Source of the DNA: Hymenobacter fodinae
Lineage (GTDB): Bacteria > Bacteroidota > Bacteroidia > Cytophagales > Hymenobacteraceae
Direction: 5' to 3'
DNA length: 64,000 bases
NCBI RefSeq assembly: GCF_004745825.1
Contig: NZ_SRLA01000006.1
Coordinates: 186,001-250,000, forward strand
The notes under the pieces are model-generated. The model was not told the origin of the DNA, made no database searches, and saw nothing but the letters and a program-made list of their open reading frames with translations. How positions within the stretch are numbered: the first letter of the stretch is position 1; each line of letters starts with the position of its first letter. Shown here one piece after another: positions 57,612 to 64,000 of the stretch. The translations under genes were made by a program, and so were the position numbers.

Positions 57612-59174
57612 TTACTTGCGTAGAAAGGCACTCAGATCTGATACTGAGGCAATGCCCAGGCGCTCGGCATGCTGACGGCGCATCAGCAGGGCATAGGTGT
57701 TGTTGAAGCCCAGCGGTGCCTGCCACTCCAGCCCGTAGCGCCGCTCAAACTCCCGGTGCACGTAGGCCAGTACGGCCGCGGGCTGGCTTCCCAATGAATC
57801 CAGCACGGCTGTGGCTGGCTGCAACACCACCAAGAGGCCCGTGCCCGTGTACTCGGGGTAGAGGTCGATGGAGCCCGTGCGCAATGCCTCAAAGCAAATG
57901 CTGGTGCCCCCCAACCCCGTCTTAGACTCCACGGCTAACCCCGTGTACCCCCGAATCAGGGCCTCGTACATTTCAGCCAAGATATACTGCTCGGCAAAGA
58001 TTTTTGAGCCCAGCCGGATGGTGCCGCCTTGTACGGGTAGTGGGTCGTGCCACAGGCCGCGCTGGCGCAGGAAAGCGTGAGCCACGGTCCGCGGTGTTTC
58101 GTGTAAGTAGTCAACGCGGTAGTTCAACTCCGTCATAACAGAGTCTGAAATCTGCCCGTCTAACTTGGCTAGCACGGGGGCCAGCTCGGGGTGCTGGGCC
58201 AGCGTCTGGGTTCGTACCACGGGCGCCGCTTGGTAGGGCGGAAATGCCTGCCGGTCGTCGTGCAGCACCCGCAGGTCATAGGCCCGAATGCGGCCGTCGG
58301 TGGAGTACCCATCAATAACGTCTACGTCGCCGTGGTGGGCTGCCTCATACACCAGCGCGGGGGCCAGCACCACAGAGGCTGGGTGTAGGCCATACTTCTG
58401 CTGCAGCCCGGGTAGTCCATCGGCACGGCCCACAAACTCGGGGCTGAACCCGGCCAACAGGCGGCTGGTGGCGCGGGGCAACAGGTAGAGTCCCGCTAGC
58501 AAGGGCAGCACCACCAGAGCCACCTGGCCTACGCGCACCAAGCGCCGAACCGGCAGGCGCTGCAGCAAGGCCAAAGCTGCATCGAAAGCTAAGGCCAGTG
58601 CGGCCGCCGGAATGGCTCCGGCCAGAATCATAGCGGGATTGTTCAGGGCAATGCCGCCAAAAATGAATTCGCCTAGGCCACCCGCCGCAATGTACGCCGC
58701 TAGCGTAGCCACGCCCACGTTGATTACTGCTGCCGTCCGGATACCGGCAAACAGCACCGGCAGCGCCAGCGGCAGCTCTACCCGGCGCAGCACCTGGCCA
58801 TCGGTCAGGCCTAGACCGCGGGCGGCATCTACCACGGCTGCATCCACGCCCTGAATGCCCGTTACGGTGTTGCGCACAATGGGCAGCAGGGCATACAGAA
58901 ACAAGGCAAAGATGGCGGGCCCCGGGCCGATGCCCAAAGCCGGAATCAGGAAGCCCAGCAAGGCAATACTCGGGATGGTTTGCAGCACGCTGGCTACACC
59001 CAGCACCCAAGGAGCCAACCGTGGGCGGCGCGTCACGAGCAGGCCTAGCGGCACCCCAAGCAGCACACCTAGCAGGAGGGAGGCAGCCGTTAGACCAATG
59101 TGTTGCAGGGTCTGCTGGCCTAGCTTATCGGCTTGAGCGTGCCAAAAGGAGAGGAGTTCGGTGAAGGTGTTCAT
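57612..59174 (-). CDS. Osmoprotectant-type ABC permease fused to a circularly permuted binding domain
   Basis: 520 residues. Residues 1-235: OpuBB/ProW permease with about 6 helices and the EAA-type loop DAARGLGLTDGQVLRRVELP. Residues about 244-520: an OpuBC/OpuCC/ProX-like substrate-binding domain with its halves exchanged. The normally C-terminal lobe comes first (DGLPGLQQKYG, DVDVIDGYSTDGRI, FPPYQAAPVVR, NYRVDY, VAHAFLRQRG), then the normally N-terminal lobe (TIRLGSKIFAEQYILAEMY, LGGTSICFEALRTGSIDLYPEYTGT, GFNNTYALLMRRQHA, SDLSAFLRK-stop). Each element occurs once and the frame is intact. Binds a quaternary amine, ergothioneine or similar; not decidable here. Overlaps by 4 bases with the ATPase gene. 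Confidence 0.88.
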   Translation of the reverse strand: MNTFTELLSFWHAQADKLGQQTLQHIGLTAASLLLGVLLGVPLGLLVTRRPRLAPWVLGVASVLQTIPSIALLGFLIPALGIGPGPAIFALFLYALLPIVRNTVTGIQGVDAAVVDAARGLGLTDGQVLRRVELPLALPVLFAGIRTAAVINVGVATLAAYIAAGGLGEFIFGGIALNNPAMILAGAIPAAALALAFDAALALLQRLPVRRLVRVGQVALVVLPLLAGLYLLPRATSRLLAGFSPEFVGRADGLPGLQQKYGLHPASVVLAPALVYEAAHHGDVDVIDGYSTDGRIRAYDLRVLHDDRQAFPPYQAAPVVRTQTLAQHPELAPVLAKLDGQISDSVMTELNYRVDYLHETPRTVAHAFLRQRGLWHDPLPVQGGTIRLGSKIFAEQYILAEMYEALIRGYTGLAVESKTGLGGTSICFEALRTGSIDLYPEYTGTGLLVVLQPATAVLDSLGSQPAAVLAYVHREFERRYGLEWQAPLGFNNTYALLMRRQHAERLGIASVSDLSAFLRK

Positions 59175-60214
59175 GCGGTCTGAACGTCTTGGAGCGCCCG
59201 GCCAAACGCCGTCATTAGCTGCGGCAGCGTCAGGGAAATGTATGCCGTTGCGGAAGGGCTATTGCCTGCCTCTACCCACACTACTGCCTCCTCTTCAGCA
59301 CTAGTCTGCAGTCCAGAAGGTGAGCTAAGCGCCTCTATAGCCTCCTGAATGGTTACACTAAGTGGCAATACCTTATCGGCTGATTTATAAGTATGTAAAG
59401 AATTATTATGAACCTCATTAGGGATGTATGTCATTACGTCAGCTAGTCGTAGCGTACGGAGTTGTAAGGAGAATTTCTCGGCATCGAAGAAGCGGCGCAC
59501 GAACTCATTCGCGGGCCGGAACAGTAGCTCCTTGGGCGTGCCCAGTTGCTGTACTTGCCCGGCATTCAGAAGCATGATGCGGTCGGCTAGCTCAAAGGCT
59601 TCCGTCACGTCGTGGGTAACCAGCACTACGGTTTTGCGGCGTAACTCCTCCAGCTCCCGGAACTCCCGCCGAATACTGGCGCGGGTAATGGGGTCGAGGG
59701 CGCCGAAGGGTTCATCGAGCAGGATGATGGGCGGGTCGGCGGCTAGGGCTCGGGCCAACCCCACACGCTGCTGTTGCCCGCCGGAAAGCTGGTGAGGGTA
59801 CAGCCCCGCGAAGCGCTCGGGAGGCAGGTGCAGCCGCCGCAAAAGCTCCTCGGTCCGGGCCGCCACCTGAGGTTCTTCCTGGCCTAGCAGGCGAGGCACC
59901 ACCCCCACATTTTCGGCCACCGTGTAGTGCGGCAACAGGCCTACCTGCTGAATGACGTAGCCGATACCACGGCGCAGCGCGGCGGCAGACTGAGTGCGAA
60001 CATCCTGCCCCTGCACGGCCACGCTCCCTTCGTCGGGCTCTACCAGGCGGTTGAGCATGCGAAGCAGCGTGGTTTTGCCGCAGCCGCTGGGGCCCAGCAA
60101 GACCAAAGTTTCGCCCGCCGGTAGGGCAAAGGAAACGTTCTGCACTACCGCGTGGGGGCCGTAGCGCTTGCTGAGCTGGGTAGCCTGAATGGCAAGTGGA
60201 GAGGAAGAAGTCAC
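59171..60214 (-). CDS. Osmoprotectant-type ABC transporter ATPase
   Basis: 347 residues. Walker A GPSGCGKTT, Q-loop VIQQVGLLPHYTVAENV, signature LSGGQQQRVGLARAL, Walker B PIILLDEPFGALDPITR, switch His in VLVTHDVTEA. The last 110 residues, after position about 240, lack a clear CBS or TOBE motif and may be a regulatory tail. ProV/OpuA-type ATPases energise uptake of compatible solutes. It ends 4 bases inside the permease gene (ATGA), so the two are translationally coupled. Confidence 0.93.
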   Translation of the reverse strand: MTSSSPLAIQATQLSKRYGPHAVVQNVSFALPAGETLVLLGPSGCGKTTLLRMLNRLVEPDEGSVAVQGQDVRTQSAAALRRGIGYVIQQVGLLPHYTVAENVGVVPRLLGQEEPQVAARTEELLRRLHLPPERFAGLYPHQLSGGQQQRVGLARALAADPPIILLDEPFGALDPITRASIRREFRELEELRRKTVVLVTHDVTEAFELADRIMLLNAGQVQQLGTPKELLFRPANEFVRRFFDAEKFSLQLRTLRLADVMTYIPNEVHNNSLHTYKSADKVLPLSVTIQEAIEALSSPSGLQTSAEEEAVVWVEAGNSPSATAYISLTLPQLMTAFGRALQDVQTA

Positions 60215-60390
60215 GCAACAAGTAAACTGACGAGTGGTGTAAGGTAGAAGGGAAAGCCGACATAGCCCGCACCAGCACAGGGCGAGGTACCTGCTAGGCC
60301 ACCCCAGGGCAGAGCAGGCTAGGGCTGACGGGGCATGTCATGGCGTGTAGTATCTTGCCCACCCACAACCTATTTTCCCGCACTCGTACC

Positions 60391-61389
60391 ATGAAAAAGA
60401 TTCTCCTTGGTCTGCTACCTGCGCTGTGGCTAGGCCTGGTGCGGCCCGCTGCTGCCCAGGTGTACACGGCCACCGACCCGCTGGCCCACACCTACTCCAT
60501 TGTAGCCCGCGACCCTCAAACCGGCGACCTGGCCGTGGCCGTGCAAAGCCACTGGTTTTCAGTTGGCACTTCAGTGAGTTGGGCCGAAGCCGGGGTAGGA
60601 GCCGTTGCCACCCAGTCGTTCACCAACAAGTCCTTCGGTCCGCGCGGCTTGGCGTTATTGAAAAGTGGTAAGTCGGCCCAAGAGGCTCTCGATGAGCTGT
60701 TGCGCACCGACGAAGGCCGCGACGTGCGCCAGGTAGCCATTGTTGACAACCAGGGCCGCGTAGCTACCCACACCGGAGCCAAGTGCATTGATATGGCCGG
60801 CCACCGCCAGGGCAGCCAGTTTTCGGTGCAGGCGAATATGATGCTCAATAACACGGTGCCCACGGCCATGCAAAAAGCCTACGAGCAAAACGCCAAGCTG
60901 CCCTTCGCCGAGCGTGTGGTGTCGGCGTTGCAAGCGGCCCAGGCTGCCGGCGGCGACATTCGGGGGCGTCAGTCGGCGGCCTTGCTGGTGGTGCGTGCCA
61001 AAGCCAGCGAGGCACCCTGGACCGACCGCCTCATTGATTTGCGCGTGGATGATGCTGCCGAGCCGCTGCGTGAGCTGAGCCGCCTGCTGAGCCTACACCG
61101 AGCCTACGAGCACATGAACGCCGGCGACCTGGCCGTGGAGAAGAACGATGTGCCGGGGGCCATTCGGGAGTATGAAGCCGCCGAAAAGCTATTTCCCCAA
61201 AACCTCGAAATGAAGTACTGGCATGCCATCAGCCTGGCTAACAAGCAGCAGGTGCCGGCTGCCATGAAAATGCTGGGACCTATTTTCAAGCAAGACCCCA
61301 ACTGGCGTACCCTCACCGAGCGTCTGCCCAAAGTGGGGCTGCTGACGGTTTCTGATGCTGAGCTAAAGCAAATATTAACCCTCAAGTAA
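60391..61389 (+). CDS. DUF1028 protein with TPR-like tail
   Basis: About 332 residues from the ATG at 60391, which opens a signal peptide (RPAAAQ). The DUF1028 domain is marked by HTYSIVARDPQTGDLAVAVQSHWFSVG split around 30-60, GVGAVATQSFTN and GRVATHTGAKCIDMAGH; this fold belongs to the Ntn-hydrolase-like group, though catalysis is not shown. C-terminal helices (DLAVEKNDVPGAIREYEAAEKLF, WHAISLANKQQVPAAM) look like one or two TPR units. Secreted or periplasmic. A TATCTTGCC word near 60349 may be its promoter. Confidence 0.85.
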   Translation: MKKILLGLLPALWLGLVRPAAAQVYTATDPLAHTYSIVARDPQTGDLAVAVQSHWFSVGTSVSWAEAGVGAVATQSFTNKSFGPRGLALLKSGKSAQEALDELLRTDEGRDVRQVAIVDNQGRVATHTGAKCIDMAGHRQGSQFSVQANMMLNNTVPTAMQKAYEQNAKLPFAERVVSALQAAQAAGGDIRGRQSAALLVVRAKASEAPWTDRLIDLRVDDAAEPLRELSRLLSLHRAYEHMNAGDLAVEKNDVPGAIREYEAAEKLFPQNLEMKYWHAISLANKQQVPAAMKMLGPIFKQDPNWRTLTERLPKVGLLTVSDAELKQILTLK

Positions 61390-61486
61390 GGTGGCGAGAC
61401 CATTCAGTAGCTTAGTTATGCATTGAGTTGCTGAAGTAGCCGCCAGGTTTATTTGATCTACTACTAACTGACTTGATTTCCTGAGG

Positions 61487-62041
61487 ATGAACCAATTCCT
61501 AACGTCTTTCAACTGGCTACTGCCGCTCCTAACTTTGCTAAGCAGCTGCGGGGGCTCGGCGCACGTGAGTACTTCTGCCGCCCCAACCACGGTCTACATT
61601 GTACGGCACGCTGAGAAAGACCCCACACCTGGCCTAGCCGACCCCGCCCTGACGGAAGTAGGCCAGCAACGGGCCCAGGCCCTGCGCGAAGAGCTAGTGA
61701 AAGCGCCCCGCCCCGTGTCCACGGTGTTTAGCACCAATACCCTCCGCACCCGCACCACCGCTATGCCGCTGGCCACTCAACTCCAGATTCCGGTAGAGGT
61801 ATACGATGCCCGGCAGCTGCCCAAGCTAGCCTCGCGCATCCGCCGCGAGTATGCCGGCAAAACCGTGTTGGTGGTAGGCCACTCTAATACCATCTTGGAA
61901 ACGGCCGAAGCCCTGGGGGCGCCCCGACCCGTGCCCTCCGTCGGCGACAACGACTACAACTATTTGCTGGAGGTAAGCATGCCGCGAGACTCTACCAAGG
62001 CCTCTACGGCCGTGGCTCGGCGGTACGGAGCCGGCAAGTAA
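61487..62041 (+). CDS. Histidine phosphatase family lipoprotein
   Basis: 184 residues. The N-terminus is a lipoprotein signal (LPLLTLLSS followed by Cys22). The catalytic RHA motif is in VYIVRHAEKD, the second His in LVVGHSNTILETAEAL. Members remove phosphate from small molecules or proteins outside the cytoplasm. It is distinct from cobC at 29062 by its lipid anchor and shorter body. Single gene. Confidence 0.85.
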   Translation: MNQFLTSFNWLLPLLTLLSSCGGSAHVSTSAAPTTVYIVRHAEKDPTPGLADPALTEVGQQRAQALREELVKAPRPVSTVFSTNTLRTRTTAMPLATQLQIPVEVYDARQLPKLASRIRREYAGKTVLVVGHSNTILETAEALGAPRPVPSVGDNDYNYLLEVSMPRDSTKASTAVARRYGAGK

Positions 62042-62198
62042 CCGCTAGGTTCTCCAGGGGAAATGCCCTGTTGCGCCTGCCTGTTATCTGACGACGGACA
62101 ACCCCGGCTGCTAGCTCTAGGCCACTTGCTTGCAACCTGCACGGCTTTTTCACTTCTATTGCGCACATTTACCCGCGTACTCCTTCCAGTTTCATACT

Positions 62199-63599
62199 AT
62201 GCGTATTTCCTCCCTCTGCCGCACTCTTCTGCTGGCAGCTGTACTGCCGGCTGCCCCAGTGGCGGCTTCGGCGCAATCAGCCCGCATCAATACCATTGAT
62301 TCGCTCAACATCCGCAAAATCTACGACGAGGCCCTGGCCCACGGGCAGAGCTACGCCAACCTGCGGGAGCTGACCGGCTCTATTGGCGGGCGCCTGAGTG
62401 GCTCGCCAGAGGCCGAAAAAGCAGTGCAGTGGGGCAAGACTACCATGGAGAAAATGGGCCTCGATCGGGTGTATCTGCAGGAGGTGATGGTGCCGCATTG
62501 GGTGCGGGGCGCCAAGGAAAAAGCGCAGGTGCGGGGAGTAAAGGGTAAAGGGCTAGCTCTAAACGTATGCGCCTTGGGCGGATCGGTGGGGACCAATGGC
62601 AAGTTGAAAGCCCAGGTGGTAGAGGTGCACAGCATGCAAGAGCTGGCTGCCCTGCCCGCCGACCAGGTGAAGGGCAAGTTTGTGTTCTTCAACCGGCCCA
62701 TGAATCCGCTCTACGTGGAGACTGGCCGGGCCTATGGCGAGGCCGGCGACCAGCGCCGGAGCGGGGCCTCTGAGGCAGCGAAGCGTGGAGCCGTGGGTGC
62801 CCTGGTGCGCAGCCTTTCCCTGGCGCACGACGACTACCCGCACACTGGCACCATGCGCTACGAAGATGGCGTAGCGCAAGTACCCGCCGCGGCCCTCAGC
62901 ACTAATGGCGCCGATGAACTGAGCCAGCTGCTGAAGGCCGACAAAACCCTCACTGTTGAATTGGAAATGAGCTGCCAGACCCTACCTGAAGTGAAAAGCT
63001 ACAACGTGGTTGGTGAAATCAAAGGCTCAAAGTATCCCGACGAAATCATCACCGTTGGGGGCCACCTCGACTCATGGGACCTGGCCCAAGGCGCCCACGA
63101 CGATGGCACGGGCTGCGTACAGAGCATGGAGGTACTGCGCTTGCTGAAGGCCAGTGGCCTACGTCCCGAGCGGACGGTGCGCGCCGTGCTCTTCATGAAC
63201 GAGGAAAACGGTACCCGTGGCGGCAACAAATACGCGGAGCTGGCCAAGAGCGCCGGCGAGAAGCACGTAGCCGCCATGGAGTCTGACGGTGGCGGCTTTA
63301 CGCCCCGCGGCTTCAATATTGAGGCCGACCCCGCCACCGTGCGCAAAGTGCAGCAGTGGCAACCATTGTTTGTTCCCTACGGTAGCGGTGAGTTTGCGCC
63401 TGGCCATGCGGGCACCGACATTGGCCCCCTAAAAGGCCAGGCTAAAGCCCTCATCGGCTATGAATGCGACTCCCAGCGCTACTTCGACATCCACCACACC
63501 GCCGCCGACACGTTTGACAAGGTGAACCGCCGCGAGCTGGAACTGGGTGGCGCTAGCATGGCAGCCCTGATATACTTGATGAGTAAGTACGGGCTCTAG
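62199..63599 (+). CDS. Secreted M28-family metallopeptidase with PA-like domain
   Basis: About 466 residues from the ATG at 62199. Signal peptide APVAASAQ, then an N-terminal part with a protease-associated insertion (ADQVKGKFVFFNRPMNPLY, GAVGALVRSLSL). Di-zinc site: GGHLDSWDLAQGAHDDGTG, MNEENGTRGGNKYA (catalytic Glu), ESDGGGFTP, and the last His in DIHHTAADTFDKV. It resembles carboxypeptidase Q/aminopeptidases of this family. The TAG stop is within a CTAGGCCAGT repeat copy. Confidence 0.92.
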   Translation: MRISSLCRTLLLAAVLPAAPVAASAQSARINTIDSLNIRKIYDEALAHGQSYANLRELTGSIGGRLSGSPEAEKAVQWGKTTMEKMGLDRVYLQEVMVPHWVRGAKEKAQVRGVKGKGLALNVCALGGSVGTNGKLKAQVVEVHSMQELAALPADQVKGKFVFFNRPMNPLYVETGRAYGEAGDQRRSGASEAAKRGAVGALVRSLSLAHDDYPHTGTMRYEDGVAQVPAAALSTNGADELSQLLKADKTLTVELEMSCQTLPEVKSYNVVGEIKGSKYPDEIITVGGHLDSWDLAQGAHDDGTGCVQSMEVLRLLKASGLRPERTVRAVLFMNEENGTRGGNKYAELAKSAGEKHVAAMESDGGGFTPRGFNIEADPATVRKVQQWQPLFVPYGSGEFAPGHAGTDIGPLKGQAKALIGYECDSQRYFDIHHTAADTFDKVNRRELELGGASMAALIYLMSKYGL

Positions 63600-63635
63600 G
63601 CCAGTACCCAGCCACTGCGCGTGCCCTATATGATG

Positions 63636-63675
63636 CGGCCGCCCACTTGCCTGCACGCGGGCCGGTGGGCGGCCG
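63636..63675 (+). terminator. Hairpin after the M28 peptidase
   Basis: Perfect 11-base arms CGGCCGCCCAC and GTGGGCGGCCG with an 18-base loop, no T tract. Possible terminator or palindromic repeat. Confidence 0.45.
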
Positions 63676-63760
63676 TTGCGCTTACTTGGTCCGCTCGTAT
63701 CATTCTGGGCTGCCCGAGCGTAGGAGCACAGTGGGCAAACCGGTTAATGCTTACCGATCT

Positions 63761-64000
63761 ATGAATTTGTATTTAGTAGCTGTGTTGCCACCCGAGCCGG
63801 TGCTAGGCCAGGTGTGGGCCCTGAAACAAGAGGTGCATGAGCGTACCGGTAGTCGCAATGCGGTGCGGTTGCCTCCCCACATCACGTTGATTCCGCCAAC
63901 TCGCCAGCCCGCGGAGTTTGAAGCCGCGGCGGCCGATGCATTAGCAGAATTCGTTCGGGGGCGTGCTGCAGTAAGGGTTGGCCTCCATGATTTCTCTTGG
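63761..64000 (+). CDS. 2'-5' RNA ligase-like protein, partial (3' end outside)
   Basis: 80 codons are visible from the ATG at 63761 and the frame runs off the window. The start MNLYLVAVLPPEPVLGQ and the first His motif, RLPPHITLIPPT (His-x-Thr of the two-histidine phosphodiesterase fold), fit the LigT/ThpR-like 2H superfamily. The second H-x-T/S motif would be further downstream. Function in this group is RNA 2'-phosphodiester hydrolysis or ligation in vitro; the natural substrate is unknown. Confidence 0.75.
   Translation, partial: MNLYLVAVLPPEPVLGQVWALKQEVHERTGSRNAVRLPPHITLIPPTRQPAEFEAAAADALAEFVRGRAAVRVGLHDFSW

Noticed and set aside
1-64000. tRNA, rRNA or other structured RNA genes
   Set aside because: No cloverleaf with matching T-loop or anticodon arms was recognised by eye; a covariance-model scan would be decisive.

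Overview
The window looks like chromosome from a member of the Bacteroidota, most probably Hymenobacter or a close relative (Cytophagales). The grounds are a PorX-type type IX secretion regulator at the left edge, large outer-membrane beta-barrel receptors with a carboxypeptidase-like N-terminal domain, LytS/LytTR and hybrid-symporter sensor kinases, TANNTTTG-type -7 promoter boxes, an almost complete lack of Shine-Dalgarno sequences, and GC-rich genes broken by a few AT-rich accessory islands. No rRNA, tRNA, prophage, CRISPR array or complete insertion sequence was seen.

Layout. 1-2.2 kb: end of porX, a secreted nuclease, a DUF3140 protein. 2.2-7.8 kb: two tandem paralogous outer-membrane receptors. 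8-11.5 kb: aminotransferase, tsaE, alanine dehydrogenase. 11.6-12.4 kb: AT-rich, frameshifted immunity-like gene. 12.5-17.2 kb: flavin reductase, M28 peptidase, SDR dehydrogenase, hypotheticals, an orphan InsA-like DNA-binding protein. 17.3-26.3 kb: a coherent carbon-uptake cluster (porin, MHS transporter, small membrane protein, SLC5-STAC histidine kinase, response regulator, acetyl-CoA synthetase), read here as an acetate/monocarboxylate switch of the CbrA/CrbS type. 26.5-31.1 kb: DUF1003, cobT-cobS-cobC, fumarylacetoacetase. 31.2-33.8 kb: AT-rich DUF6882-like protein, then the Fe-S genes nfu and mrp. 33.8-37.7 kb: a nested repeat and a LytS/LytTR operon with one apparently degenerate kinase. 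37.8-48.4 kb: TIKI/EreA-like protein, lipoprotein, dnaG, K+ channel, two glycosyltransferases, proC, ribBA. 48.9-57.6 kb: secreted hypothetical, M14 peptidase, DoxX, lipoprotein, surE, an OmpR-type two-component pair, a TIGR04283-like glycosyltransferase. 57.6-64 kb: an osmoprotectant-type ABC importer with a circularly permuted binding domain, DUF1028 protein, histidine phosphatase, second M28 peptidase, start of a 2'-5' RNA ligase-like gene.

The most unusual signals are: (i) a very dense dispersed octamer CTAGGCCA/TGGCCTAG, about 50 copies with about 150 copies of its TAGGCC core, often supplying TAG stop codons; (ii) the lobe-swapped binding domain fused to the ABC permease; (iii) the LytS-family protein with Gln in place of the phospho-acceptor His and no recognisable ATP-binding boxes; (iv) a family of REP-like palindromes sharing a GTCATnnTGAGC-type core; and (v) an immunity-like gene broken at a run of six Gs.
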